This document shows, one piece after another, positions 41,188 to 52,081 of a DNA stretch of 64,000 nucleotides (the stretch's first letter is position 1; each line of letters begins with the position of its first letter). Source of the DNA: Pelomonas candidula (GTDB lineage Bacteria; Pseudomonadota; Gammaproteobacteria; Burkholderiales; Burkholderiaceae_C); the NCBI RefSeq assembly GCF_043555985.1, contig NZ_JBIGIC010000015.1, positions 62,001-126,000 of the forward strand, in the 5' to 3' direction. The notes under the pieces were generated by a model. It saw nothing but the letters and a program-made list of their open reading frames with translations. It did no database searches and was not told the origin of the DNA. The translations under genes were made by a program, and so were the position numbers.

Positions 41188-43324
41188 TGGCTTCACCTTC
41201 CACACGCACGACGAGCTGCCCCCCGTCGGGCTTGCTGGCCTTGGCGTTGACGAACTCGACGACGCCCGATTGCCCCGACGCACCGGGGCGTGCGCGCAGC
41301 ACGATGACCTTCTGCCCCTGCGGGCCCAGCTCGACGTCGACGCTGCCCGTGTTGGCCTCGGTGACGGCCGCATCGGCGCGCGTGAACAGCGAGACGTCGT
41401 AGGTCAGCGTGCCGGTCACGGGCACGGACGACTTGTTCGTCAGCCCCACCGACAGCGTTTCTCCGACGGCGGCGTTGCCGGTGGTCTGCAGCTCGACGAG
41501 GGCCTCGCCGGGGTGGGCAGCGGGGGCGGCCGGGGCCGCGCCCGGCAGCTCGCCCGCCAGCGGCGCGGCCACGCTGGCGCGCGGGCGCAGGCGCACGCCC
41601 TCTGCCCCCGGATTGGCGTCGAAGCCCGACGGCAGGATGGTCTGGCTCGCGTCCGGCAGGCTGACGTTGCGCAGCACGTGCGGCGTGATGAGCAGCACGA
41701 TCTCGGTCTTCTTGCGCGTGTCGGTGTGCACGCCGAACAGCCGACCCAGCAGCGGCGTCTCGGACGCGTAGGGCACGCCGCTGATGCTCTTGCGATCTTC
41801 GTCGTTGATGAGGCCGGCCAGCACCTGCGTCTCGCCGTCGCGCAGCCGCAGCGACGTGCTCGCCGTGCGCGAGCCGATGCGGTAGGCGCTGGTGGGTTGC
41901 GAGCCGCCGGAGGTCTCCTTCTGGCCGAGGCTGCTGACCTCGAGGTTCACCTTCATGACAACCTCGTTGTCCAGCTGCACGGTGGGCTCGACCTCCAGCT
42001 TGAGGCCGACGTCGAGATAGGTCACGGCGGTGGACACGCCGACGTTGGCTGTCGACGTGCTCGTGAACACCGGCACGCGGTCGCCGATCTGGATCTTGGC
42101 CTTCTCCTTGTTGCGCGCGCGCAGCTTGGGGTTGGCCAGCAGGTTGGTCGTGCCCGACGAGCCCTTCAGTCGCGCGGCGACGACCGGGTTGGCCACCAGC
42201 GTGCGGAAGCTCCCGCGCGAGCTCCACGGCACCATCGCCGCGCCGTCGGTGCTGCCGTAGGTCGCGTCGGTGGCCCAGTTCAGGCCGGCCTCGTCGCTGC
42301 GGTCGCTGCCGATCTCCAGCACCTCCACGTCCAGCATGACCTCGGGCTCGGGCAGGTCCAGCCCGGCGACGAGCTGCTCGATCATCGCGATGACCTCCGG
42401 CGTGTCGCGTGCGACGAGCAGGTTCAGCCGCTCGTCGATGAACAGGTCGCGCGTCTTGGCCATCATGCGCACCAGCGCCTGGGCCTGCTTCACGTCGGCG
42501 TTGTTCAGGTAGAAGCTGCGCGTGACCAGCTCCTGGTGCTCGCGCTGCTTCTGCGGCGTGTTGGGGTAGATCAGCACCGAGTTGTCGTTCAGCAGCTTGC
42601 GCTCCAGCTGCTGGGTGCTGAGCACCACGCGCATCGCCTCGTCGACGCTGACGTCCTTCAGGTAGATGCTGATGCGCGCGTCGCCCTTCACTTCCTTGTC
42701 GAAGACAAAGTTGACGCCCGCGCCGCGGCCCAGTGCTTCGAACACGGTGCGCAGCGGCGCGTCGCGGAACTCCAGGCTCACCGGCTTCTGGTAGGCCGCG
42801 GCGAGCGCGGACGGCACGGGCGGCGGCGCGTAACGCTGGCGCAGCTTCTGCTGCAATGCCAGCGCCTGCGGCTGGCCGGGGTCCTCGGCCAGCACGCGCG
42901 TGACGGTGTCGCGCGCAGCGTCCGGCTGGCCGGCCTGCAGCTGGCGGGCGGCACGCGCCAGGCGGTCCCGGTGGTCGCGCGCACGGGCCAGCGCGGCCCG
43001 CAGCGAGCGCGTGCGCGGCGCCTGCGCATCGACGGCTTCCATGCGCTTGAGCAGCTCGGCGGCGGCGTCGAGCTCGCCGGTGGCGCGCGCGGCCTCGGCC
43101 TGCGTCGCCAGCGCCACGAGGCTCAGTTCGCGCTGGCGCTGGGCCGCGCTGCGCAGTTCGTTGTCCTGCGGCGCCGACGCGGCGGCATCGCGCAGCAGCC
43201 GCCACGCGGCCTCGGGTTCGCCGCGGCGTGCCAGCGTGTCGGCCTCGCGCAGCGCGGGGTTGGCGCAGGCGGCCAGCCCCAGGACGAGAGCGATGACGAG
43301 GGCGAGGGCTGGCAGGCGGGTCAT
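41171..43324 (-). CDS. gspD: Type II secretion secretin, GspD-like lipoprotein with N-terminal helical repeats and C-terminal extra domain
   Basis: 717 residues. The lipoprotein signal is LVLGLAAC with lipid Cys20. A TPR-like helical region covers about 25-170. An STN/N0-like domain follows (VSLEFRDAPLRTVFEALGRG, about 185-204), then N-domain with VTRSFYLNNADVKQAQALVR. The secretin core follows, with VPYASETPLLGRLFGVHTD and KKTEIVLLITPHVLRN. After the secretin core come about 130 further residues (LTNKSSVPVTGTLTYDVSLF, then VVEFVNAKASKPDGGQLVVR) that look like a cohesin/Ig-type beta domain. This is unusual against textbook GspD and typical of PilQ-like compact systems. It forms the outer-membrane channel. 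Confidence 0.92.
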   Translation of the reverse strand: MTRLPALALVIALVLGLAACANPALREADTLARRGEPEAAWRLLRDAAASAPQDNELRSAAQRQRELSLVALATQAEAARATGELDAAAELLKRMEAVDAQAPRTRSLRAALARARDHRDRLARAARQLQAGQPDAARDTVTRVLAEDPGQPQALALQQKLRQRYAPPPVPSALAAAYQKPVSLEFRDAPLRTVFEALGRGAGVNFVFDKEVKGDARISIYLKDVSVDEAMRVVLSTQQLERKLLNDNSVLIYPNTPQKQREHQELVTRSFYLNNADVKQAQALVRMMAKTRDLFIDERLNLLVARDTPEVIAMIEQLVAGLDLPEPEVMLDVEVLEIGSDRSDEAGLNWATDATYGSTDGAAMVPWSSRGSFRTLVANPVVAARLKGSSGTTNLLANPKLRARNKEKAKIQIGDRVPVFTSTSTANVGVSTAVTYLDVGLKLEVEPTVQLDNEVVMKVNLEVSSLGQKETSGGSQPTSAYRIGSRTASTSLRLRDGETQVLAGLINDEDRKSISGVPYASETPLLGRLFGVHTDTRKKTEIVLLITPHVLRNVSLPDASQTILPSGFDANPGAEGVRLRPRASVAAPLAGELPGAAPAAPAAHPGEALVELQTTGNAAVGETLSVGLTNKSSVPVTGTLTYDVSLFTRADAAVTEANTGSVDVELGPQGQKVIVLRARPGASGQSGVVEFVNAKASKPDGGQLVVRVEGEANVEVR

Positions 43325-43836
43325 GCGGCGGCGAACGGAATGAACTGGGCCAGGCCCAGCGGCAGATAGGTCAGGCGCAACCCGCCGGCTTCGACGGCGT
43401 CGACGCGCCACTGGCCGTCCACCACGTCACCCGCGCCGACGACCGTGCTGCGCCGCGGGCTGTCGAGCACGGCACGCGCGGCGCCGTCGGTCAGGCGGCC
43501 GACGAACTGGTAGGGGAAGGGCGGGGCGGTCGGGGCCGGTGGCGGCGCGTCGACGGACTCTGCCGGCGGTGGCGGCGCGGGTGCTGCGGCGACGGATGGC
43601 GCTTCGCCCCAGGCGGCGCGGGCCTGCATGTCGGCCGCCGGCCAGGCGGCGCGGGCGCTGGCGGCGGGGCCGGGCCAGTTGGCCTGGTTCGACGGCGCGG
43701 CGGCCGCTGTCGTGCGGCGCGACGGTTCGGCGGCAACAGGCTCGGCCGCGTCGTCGCGCGACACCCAGGCCGTCGCCGCGAGGCTCAGGCCCAGCGCGCC
43801 GAAGAGGGCCAGCTGGCGGGGCGCAGGCTTCTTCAT
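43321..43836 (-). CDS. Inner-membrane GspC/PilP-like protein of the secretion operon
   Basis: 171 residues. One transmembrane segment near the N-terminus (LALFGALGLSLAATAWVS) is followed by an Ala/Pro-rich periplasmic linker. The small C-terminal beta domain carries FPYQFVGRLTDGAARAVLDS and VVGAGDVVDGQWRVDAVEAG, as in PilP and the homology region of GspC. It should connect the inner-membrane platform with the secretin encoded next; their genes overlap as ATGA. Start ATG at 43836 overlaps the previous stop as TGATG; a GTG one codon earlier is equally possible. Confidence 0.8.
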   Translation of the reverse strand: MKKPAPRQLALFGALGLSLAATAWVSRDDAAEPVAAEPSRRTTAAAAPSNQANWPGPAASARAAWPAADMQARAAWGEAPSVAAAPAPPPPAESVDAPPPAPTAPPFPYQFVGRLTDGAARAVLDSPRRSTVVGAGDVVDGQWRVDAVEAGGLRLTYLPLGLAQFIPFAAA

Positions 43837-44351
43837 CACTTCGCCGATTGCATGTGCAGCACCCAGGCCAGCTCGGCCTTCAGCGTGCCGTTGGGCTCGC
43901 GGCGCAGGCGCAGCGTTTCCAGCGCCAGCGCGGGGTCACGCCGCAAGGCCTCGGCGACAAAGTCGCGCAGCGCGCCGTAGTGGCCGCTGAGCTGCATCGC
44001 GATGCGGTACTGCGCCAGACCCAGCTCGCGGTCGGCCTGGTAGCGGAACTCGCTGCGCGGCCAGGGCAGGCCCAGCTCGGTGGCCAGCGACATCAGCGCG
44101 GCGGTGCGGGCCTGGCGTTCGCTGTCGGGCGGCAGGCTGGCGGCCAGGGCACGGCCGTCGTCGGTGGGGATGACATTGGCCGCTCGCGGCTGCAGTGCGG
44201 CGCGGCGGGCGGTGATCGTGTGGCGCTGAGCGTCGAGTTTTGCCTGCTCGCGAGGCAGCCACACGGCGCCGGCAATGGCGGCGAGCGTCAACACCGCCGC
44301 CAGCGCGGCGGGCCAGCCGAGGCGGTGGGCCTGCTGCAGCCAGCGCTTCAT
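43836..44351 (-). CDS. PilO/GspM-like inner-membrane protein
   Basis: 171 residues. A membrane helix (WPAALAAVLTLAAIAGAVWL) precedes a coiled region and a ferredoxin-like periplasmic domain (YRIAMQLSGHYGALRDFVAE) that resembles PilO. The start MKRWLQQAHRLGW overlaps the preceding gene by four bases. Together with the GspL-like product it should form the assembly-platform heterodimer. The sequence is closer in feel to PilO than to classical GspM, fitting the hybrid nature of this operon. Confidence 0.8.
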   Translation of the reverse strand: MKRWLQQAHRLGWPAALAAVLTLAAIAGAVWLPREQAKLDAQRHTITARRAALQPRAANVIPTDDGRALAASLPPDSERQARTAALMSLATELGLPWPRSEFRYQADRELGLAQYRIAMQLSGHYGALRDFVAEALRRDPALALETLRLRREPNGTLKAELAWVLHMQSAK

Positions 44352-45392
44352 CGCGTGACTCCAGAGCGGCGCACCAGCTCGAAGCGCAGCAGGCTCGTGT
44401 CTGCGGGTGACTCGGGGCGCTGCAGGCGCGTCAGCACCACCTCGTCGCCTGACGCGGCATCCATCGCCAGGCGGTCGACGAGGCGGGTCACGGCGTCGGG
44501 GTCGCCGGCCTGGCCTTCCAGCCGCAGCGCCTGGCGGTCCAGGTCCAGCGCAGCGAGCTGCAGGCCCGGCGGCAGCGCGCGCTCCACATCGGCCCACAGC
44601 GCGGGCCAGTCGGTGCCCAGCTGGCGCGACACGGCCCAGGCGCGTGCGCGTGCCGCCGGATTGGCGGGCTTGGCTTTCTGCGTCGCGGCGGGGCGGGCGA
44701 TGCGGTCCAGCACGGCGGCCTGCTCGGCAAGGCGCTGGCCTTCCTCGTGCTGGCTCTGTGCCTGCAACGCGACGAGCACGCAGGCCGCTGCAGCCGTTGC
44801 GGCCCAGGCCCAGAGCAGCGGCCGGGCCTGCGAGGGCTGGGCGATGAAGTCGGGCGTTGCCTGCCCGCCGGGCTCGGCCAGCAGGTCCTTCGCGTGAACG
44901 ACGCGGGCGCCTTGCAGCTCGTTGAGCAGCTCGTCGTCGGCATGGCGCTGCTGCAGCTCGACGAGGTGGCCGTCGCGGCGGCGCAGCCAGGTCAGCATGC
45001 CGCCGTCGACGAGGGCGCAGTCGCCGTCTTCAAGCGGCAGCAGCGTCCAGCTCGGCCGCAGCGACGTGATGCGCACGCGGTGCGCTGCGGCGGTGGCCCG
45101 CAGCGCAGCGAGGTCGCCATCGGCCAGAGCGCAGGCGCCGCGCGGCCATGCGGCCAGCGGCCAGGTCTGCGCGGCCGGGCCGAAGTAGTGTGTGAACTGC
45201 AGCCGCGCGTAACCCAGCAGCGCGTCGTCGTCGGCCAGCGGCAGGTCGTCCGGCACCAGCATGCTGTGCATGCGGTCGGGCCCCGCCAGCAGCGCCAAGC
45301 GCGCGCCGGCGTGGGCCGCGCACCAGGCGGCGAAGTCGGGCCAAGCCTGGCCGCTCGCATCGACGGCGCCATCGGCCGTCAGCAGCAGCCGT

Positions 45393-45412
<20 letters not shown>
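44348..45412 (-). CDS. GspL/PilN-like assembly-platform protein
   Basis: 354 residues starting with GTG (VSRSPTERLLLTADGAVDAS) 20 bases inside the end of gspE. This is the only start that gives the actin-like GspL N-terminal domain without a long overlap. That cytoplasmic domain covers about 1-200. A transmembrane helix follows (LLWAWAATAAAACVLVALQA, about 225-245), then a periplasmic domain with LQLAALDLDRQALRLEGQAG. GspL anchors the GspE ATPase to the membrane. Sequence similarity to named GspL is modest and the call leans on topology and position between gspE and the PilO-like gene. Confidence 0.78.
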
Positions 45413-46927
<1,515 letters not shown>

Positions 46928-46931
<4 letters not shown>

Positions 46932-48112
46932 TGCACCTGGTCCACCAGCTGGAAGATCGGCAGGTACATCAGCACGACGACGGTGCCGATCACCAGGCCC
47001 ATCAGCAGCATCAGCACGGGGTTGACCAGCCGCGTGACAAGGTCCGACAGCCGCGTCAGTTCCTCGTCGTAGAAGCCGGCGGCCTGGGCCAGCATCGCGC
47101 CCAGCTCGCCGCTGTGCTCACCGACGCGCAGCATGCGCAGCGACACTGGCGTCGCGAGGCCCTCGCGCTGCAGGCAGGCCGACAGCCGCTCGCCCAGCCG
47201 CACGCTGTCCGTCGCGCGGTCCAGCGCCGCGCGCAGGTGTGCCGCCGCGACACCGCGTGCGTTCACCAGCGCTGGCACGATGGGCACACCGGCCAGCAGC
47301 AGCATGGCCAGGCAGCGGTACAGCTGCGCCAGCGCGAGGAGGTGCAGCTTGGGGCCGATCAGCGGCAGCTTCCACAGCCGCGACTGCACCGCCTCGCGCA
47401 GGCCGCGCTGCCATGCGAACACGGGCAACGCGATCAGCGCGGCGGCGATCGACAGCAGTGCCACCGGATGGGCGCCGCTGAACGAGCCGACGGCGATCAG
47501 CACCTTGGACGCGACGGGCAGCTCGCCGCCGACGCCGTCGAGCAGGCCTGCGAAGCGCGGCACGACGAAGACGAGCAGGAACAGCACGACGGCCGTGCCC
47601 GCCGTGATCAGCATCGTCGGGTAGATGGCCGCCGCGACGAGCTTGCCGCGCAACTGCTCGGCCCAGGCCAGGTAGCTGGCCTGCTCGAACAGCGCCTGCT
47701 CGACCTGGCCGCTGCGCTCGCTGGCCTCGACGACGGCGACGAACAGTGTGTCGAAGGCCTGCGGCTGCGAGGCCAGCGCCGTGGAGAAGGATTCGCCCAG
47801 CTGCACGCGCTCGACGACGCCGGCCAGTGCAGCCGTGACGGCCGGCGGGTTGTCCTGCGACTGCAGCGTCTGCAGCGCCTCCAGCAAGGGGATGCCGGCG
47901 CGCAGCAGCACGGCCAGCTGCTGCGCGAACTGCCGGCGGGGGAAGCGGCCGCCGCGGGCCTTCAGGGGCGTGGCAGCAACCGGCTCGACCGCGAGCAGCG
48001 CTGCGGGCGACAGCCCCAGCGCCGCGGCGACGCCGCTCGCGTCCGCCGCCTGCACGCGTGCCTGCACCGGCTGGCGCTGCAGGTCGAGATAGCGGACGTC
48101 GAACTCGGCCAT
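46928..48112 (-). CDS. gspF: Type II secretion inner-membrane platform protein
   Basis: 394-residue polytopic protein with two repeated T2SSF domains. The N-terminal half contains FPRRQFAQQLAVLLRAGIPL and the C-terminal half PLIGPKLHLLALAQLYRCLA followed by MLLLAGVPIVPAL. The QPVQARVQAADASGVAAALG opening is typical of GspF. Three transmembrane segments are visible, the last being VLMLLMGLVIGTVVVLMYLP. It interacts with GspE and GspL. It lies nine bases after gspG. Confidence 0.95.
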
Positions 48113-48121
48113 GTCAGTGCG

Positions 48122-48547
48122 TCACCAGGAGGTGAGGTCCGCGTCCTCGCCCTCGCCACCGGGCCGGCCGTCCTTGCCGAAGGACAGCAGGTCGTACTCG
48201 CCATGCTCGCCGGGCGAGCGGTATTGGTAGTCGTTGCCCCAGGGGTCCTTGGGCAGGCGCTTGCTCAGGTACGGGCCGGCCCACTTGGGCTCGTCGGCCG
48301 GCCTGTCGACGAGCACGGCCAGGCCTTGTTCGGTCGACGGGTAGTGGCCGACGTCCAGCCGGTACTGGTCCAGCGACTTCTGCAGCGCGTCGATCTGCGC
48401 CTTGGCGGCCTTGACCTCGCTCTTGCCGATCTGGCCGAAGAACTTGGGGCCGACATAGCCCGCCAGCAGGCCGATGATGACCATGACGACGAGCAGTTCC
48501 AGCAGCGTGAAGCCGCAGCGGCGGTGGAGGCGGGCGGGCGGGGTCAT
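48122..48547 (-). CDS. gspG: Major pseudopilin of the type II secretion system
   Basis: 141 residues. The leader MTPPARLHRRCG is followed by FTLLELLVVMVIIGLLAGYV (Glu5 present). The GspG body follows: YRLDVGHYPSTEQGLAVLVD, LPKDPWGNDYQYRSPGEHGE and YDLLSFGKDGRPGGEGEDAD. The last holds the calcium-binding loop Asp residues. It is the front gene of the secretion operon, with a 122-bp divergent spacer shared with the subtilisin gene. Length and motifs match GspG closely. Confidence 0.96.
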   Translation of the reverse strand: MTPPARLHRRCGFTLLELLVVMVIIGLLAGYVGPKFFGQIGKSEVKAAKAQIDALQKSLDQYRLDVGHYPSTEQGLAVLVDRPADEPKWAGPYLSKRLPKDPWGNDYQYRSPGEHGEYDLLSFGKDGRPGGEGEDADLTSW

Positions 48548-48669
48548 GGGCCGCGCAGCTTAGGAAGCCGTAATGACCGCGACGTGAATGACGGCCGCAT
48601 GACTCGTCGCATGATCCGTTGGTGCCATGTCATGGCCTCTTCACCGCTGCCGCCTAACGTCGCGGCGCT

Positions 48670-50541
48670 ATGAAGACACTGCCTGCACTCACCCCGCCTC
48701 CCCGCCCTGCGTCCCGGGCGTTCCGCTTCAACCAGTTCGTGGCCGCCGCGGTGGTGGCCGGCGTCGCCGTGTCGGCGCTTGGGCTGGCGTCCAGGCTGGC
48801 CCCGGTGACGGCCGCATCGTCCGCGACGGCCACGCTGCTCGTCAGGCTGGCCGACGGCGCGCAGGACACCGCCCGCCAGCAGTCCGAACTGGGCCGTGTG
48901 CTGGCTGACGCCGGCCTGCCGCTGAGGGCCGACCGGCCGCTGGGCTCCGGCTGGTGGCGGGTGCAGGCGCCCGCAGGTTCATCGGGCCGGGCGTTGGCTG
49001 CGCTGCGCGCCGATCGCCGCGTCAGCCACGCCATGAACGATCTGCGCGAGCAGCGCGCCGCCGTGCCCAGCGACACGCTGTTCCGCGCGACCGACCCCGC
49101 CAACGCGCAGTGGTGGCTGGACGACCAGAGCGACACGACCAACGCAGGCGCCGCCAACTTCACCAAGGCCTGGGACACGACCAAGGGCTCGGCCTCTCCG
49201 GTCATCGCCGTGCTGGACTCGGGCATCACCTCGCATGCCGACCTCAACGCCAACGTGCTGGCCGGCTACAACTTCGTCAGCAAGCCCGAGTACGCCAACA
49301 ACGGCGGCACGGGCCGCAGCGCCGGCGCGCTGGACCCGGGCGATGCGCTGACGCAGACCGAGTTCAATGGCAACACGGCGCTGTGGGATGGCTGCATCGT
49401 CAACCCGCAGAGCAGCTGGCACGGCACGCTGGTGGCCGGCCAGCTCGGCGCGGTGACGAACAACGCCAACGGCGTGGCCGGCATCAACTGGAATGCGCGC
49501 ATCCTGCCGGTGCGCGTGTCGGGCAAATGCGGTGCGTCGGTGGCCGACATGGTCGACGGCATGCGCTGGGCCGCGGGCCTGTCGGTGGCGGGCGTGCCCG
49601 TCAACACGACGCCGGCCAAGATCCTCGTCATCGGCTTCGCCGGCGTGACGGGGGCGTCCTGCAGCGTCAGCGATGCCGACGCCAACGTCGCCGCCGCTGC
49701 CAAGCTGTACGCCGACGCGATCACCGAGCTGCGCAACCTGGGTGTGCTGGTCGTCGCCGCTGCCGGCAACCAGCGCGGGGCCGTGGGGCGCCCGGCCAAC
49801 TGCAGCGGTGTCTTCGCCGTGGCGGCCACCAACCGGCAGGGCTTCAAGGCCCTCTACTCGAACTTCGGCGCCGAGGTGCAGCTCGCCGCGCCAGGCGGCG
49901 ACACCGACAACAACGCCACCTGCGACACCGACCTGGCGGACACCGGCATCGTCTCCACGACCAACACCGGCACGTCGGCGCCATTGACGGCGGGCTACGG
50001 TGCCGTCAGCGGCACCAGCTTCGCCGCGCCGCAGGTGGCCGGTGCCGCCGCACTGATGTGGGCGGCCAACCCGGCGCTGACGCTGGCACAGGTCGAGAGC
50101 GGCCTCAAGGCCAGCGCGCGGCCGCACGTGACAGCCTACGCGCTGGGCTATTGCACGTCGCTGAACAAGAGCCGCTGCACGCTGACCGGCACGACCGGCG
50201 GTGCCGGCCTGCTGGATGCCGCCGAGGCCGTGAGATACGCACTGACGCCCACCAGCTACACGGCCTCCGCACGCAGCTCGCTGGGCCTGCAGGGCACGGC
50301 ACTGACCAACTGCGGCGTGAAGCAGGGCAGCACGGCCATCGCCGTACCGCCTGCACCCGCACCGACACCAACGCCGCCGGCCCCGGCTCCGACTCCGACT
50401 CCGACTCCGACGCCAGCACCGGCCCCGACCAGCAGTGGCGGTGGCGGTGGGGCGGCTTCCATCGGGTGGCTGCTGGGTCTGGCCGGTGCGGCTGGGCTGT
50501 TGCGTCCGGCGCGGCCCCGGCGCGGGGCGTTCGGGGGCTGA
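48670..50541 (+). CDS. Subtilisin-like S8 serine protease with GlyGly-CTERM-type tail
   Basis: 623 residues. A twin hydrophobic N-terminus (about 20-50) serves as export signal, and a propeptide-like region runs to about 140. The catalytic domain has Asp183 in VIAVLDSGI, His251 in SSWHGTLVAGQ and Ser450 in VSGTSFAAPQVAG. After a Pro/Thr linker the C-terminus reads SSGGGGGAASIGWLLGLAGA, then LLRPARPRRG. This is a Gly-run, hydrophobic helix and basic end that fits the GlyGly-CTERM signal processed by rhombosortase. Such proteins are usually type II secretion substrates, and the gene is divergent from a type II operon. No rhombosortase gene lies in the window. Confidence 0.9.
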   Translation: MKTLPALTPPPRPASRAFRFNQFVAAAVVAGVAVSALGLASRLAPVTAASSATATLLVRLADGAQDTARQQSELGRVLADAGLPLRADRPLGSGWWRVQAPAGSSGRALAALRADRRVSHAMNDLREQRAAVPSDTLFRATDPANAQWWLDDQSDTTNAGAANFTKAWDTTKGSASPVIAVLDSGITSHADLNANVLAGYNFVSKPEYANNGGTGRSAGALDPGDALTQTEFNGNTALWDGCIVNPQSSWHGTLVAGQLGAVTNNANGVAGINWNARILPVRVSGKCGASVADMVDGMRWAAGLSVAGVPVNTTPAKILVIGFAGVTGASCSVSDADANVAAAAKLYADAITELRNLGVLVVAAAGNQRGAVGRPANCSGVFAVAATNRQGFKALYSNFGAEVQLAAPGGDTDNNATCDTDLADTGIVSTTNTGTSAPLTAGYGAVSGTSFAAPQVAGAAALMWAANPALTLAQVESGLKASARPHVTAYALGYCTSLNKSRCTLTGTTGGAGLLDAAEAVRYALTPTSYTASARSSLGLQGTALTNCGVKQGSTAIAVPPAPAPTPTPPAPAPTPTPTPTPAPAPTSSGGGGGAASIGWLLGLAGAAGLLRPARPRRGAFGG

Positions 50542-50588
50542 GGCTGGTATGTTCGGCAGCGCACCTTGGTTCTGCCGGACACATCCTC

Positions 50589-51188
50589 ATGGCCCCTGTC
50601 GTCGTCAACCCCGAGAACGTCTGCGAGTTCCGTGACGAGCAGAGCTTCCACGACTGGCTCGCGCAGCATCACGATCAGCGCGACGAGGTGTGGATCAAGA
50701 TCCACAAGGTCGCCTCGGGTTTGGCATCGATCACGCCCAGGCAGGCCATCGACGTGGTGCTGTGCTGGGGCTGGATCGACGGGCTGCGCAAGGGGCTGGA
50801 CGACAACAGCTTCCTGCAGCGCTACACGCCGCGCCGCGCCCGCAGCGTCTGGAGCCAGATCAACGTGGCCAACGTCGAGCGCTTGATCCAGGCCGGACGC
50901 ATGACGCCCCACGGGTTGCGTGAGGTCGATGCAGCCAAGGCGGACGGCCGCTGGGCGCACGCCTACGGCAGTGGCCAGGACATGAAGATCCCCGTCGACC
51001 TGCAGTCCGCCATCGACGCCGAGCCCAGGGCCCGCAAGATGCTGGCCGGGCTCTCGGCGCAGAATCGCTTCGCGCTGGCCTTCCGCGTTCACCAGATGAA
51101 GACGGAGGCCGGCCGCCGGCGCAAGATCGAGGCCTTCGTCGAGATGCTCAAGCGGGGCGAGACGATCTACCCGCAGACGAAGAAATAG
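50589..51188 (+). CDS. YdeI/OmpD-associated family protein
   Basis: 199 residues. FRDEQSFHDWLAQHHDQRDE, then VWIKIHKVASG and IDVVLCWGWIDGLRKGLDDN with YTPRRARSVWSQINVANVER, is the typical start of this family. The C-terminal YdeI-like tail contains RFALAFRVHQMKTEAGRRRK. The family is cytoplasmic, often called bacteriocin-protection or OmpD-associated, with no firm biochemical role. It follows the protease gene by 47 bp and ends at a strong bidirectional terminator. There is no obvious link with neighbours. Confidence 0.85.
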   Translation: MAPVVVNPENVCEFRDEQSFHDWLAQHHDQRDEVWIKIHKVASGLASITPRQAIDVVLCWGWIDGLRKGLDDNSFLQRYTPRRARSVWSQINVANVERLIQAGRMTPHGLREVDAAKADGRWAHAYGSGQDMKIPVDLQSAIDAEPRARKMLAGLSAQNRFALAFRVHQMKTEAGRRRKIEAFVEMLKRGETIYPQTKK

Positions 51189-51199
51189 ACCGCCCATGA

Positions 51200-51225
51200 A
51201 AAACGACCGCCGCAGCGGTCGTTTT
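51200..51225. terminator. Bidirectional intrinsic terminator
   Basis: Perfect 11-bp stem AAAACGACCGC/GCGGTCGTTTT with a CGCA loop lies 11 bp after the YdeI-family stop and 20 bp before the convergent PEP-CTERM stop. A-tract before and T-tract after the stem let it serve both strands. Confidence 0.88.
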
Positions 51226-51245
51226 GAAATGGCGCAGGTGCCGGC

Positions 51246-51926
51246 TCAGCGGCGGGCGGCGCGCCTGCGCGACCAGCCCAGCGCGCCCAGGCCACCCAGG
51301 GCCAGTGCGATGCTGCCGGGTTCGGGCGCAGGGTTGGGGTTGGCGGGGGCCTGGATCAGGTTCAGGTCGTCCAGCATGAACGTTTGATCGGCGCCCTTGA
51401 CAACGATGGAGTAGGCGGTGCCGGCGAATTGGAGGTCCGCCAGCGACCAGTCGCAGAACGTCAGGCCGGACACATCGCACGTGGCCGATGTGGACGCTGC
51501 GATCGCCTTGCCGGTACCCTTGCCGTCCAGCTGGTCGTAGACGGTGATGCTGAATCGGGTGTCCTTCAGGGCCGAGTAGTAGAAGGACGAACCCGTGGTG
51601 AAGCCGTCCGCGAAATTGATCGTGAAGCTCACATCGCTAGAGCTCTTGACGTTGTGCGGGTCGCTCGCAAGTTGCACCGCGCCGCAGCTGAGGTCATGGG
51701 CGACGAAGCTGTTGAAGCCATCGCAGTTGTAGGCGGACCTTTCACCCCAGGCGCCACCCGTGAACTGGACGCCGTCGCTCAACAGGTAGCGGTCCATCAG
51801 CTGGACCATGCCAAATCCGGCAGCGTCGTCGGAGTTCGTGATGTCGTTGAAATCCAGCATCCCGGCGAATGCCGGCTGCAGTGCCGCGGCCAGGGCGAGG
51901 GCCAGAAGTTTGCTCATTGCGCGCAT
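51246..51926 (-). CDS. PEP-CTERM exported protein (third, unrelated body)
   Basis: 226 residues. A signal peptide (MRAMSKLLALALAAALQPAFA) leads into MLDFNDITNSDD. The body is rich in aromatic and small residues, with two close Cys pairs (CDGFNSFVAHDLSC; CDVSGLTFC). The end is APEPGSIALALGGLGALGWS followed by RRRAARR, a PEP-CTERM tail. A GGAGAA ribosome binding site precedes the first ATG. It does not share the DLGIS block of the other two. It resembles single-domain PEP-CTERM proteins of unknown role, perhaps adhesive or matrix components. Confidence 0.87.
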   Translation of the reverse strand: MRAMSKLLALALAAALQPAFAGMLDFNDITNSDDAAGFGMVQLMDRYLLSDGVQFTGGAWGERSAYNCDGFNSFVAHDLSCGAVQLASDPHNVKSSSDVSFTINFADGFTTGSSFYYSALKDTRFSITVYDQLDGKGTGKAIAASTSATCDVSGLTFCDWSLADLQFAGTAYSIVVKGADQTFMLDDLNLIQAPANPNPAPEPGSIALALGGLGALGWSRRRAARR

Positions 51927-52081
51927 GGCGTTCTCCGTCCGGATGTTCGAGTTGGGGTTGTGGCTGGCACTGTAAACAAGGGCTTCTGTCCTGGGCAGTT
52001 CGGCGACCCTTTAGTTGAGGGGGATGCGCCCGGTTGGGGCCGCGCTTAGGGGGTGTCCATGCGCTGGCTACACTGCGGCGC

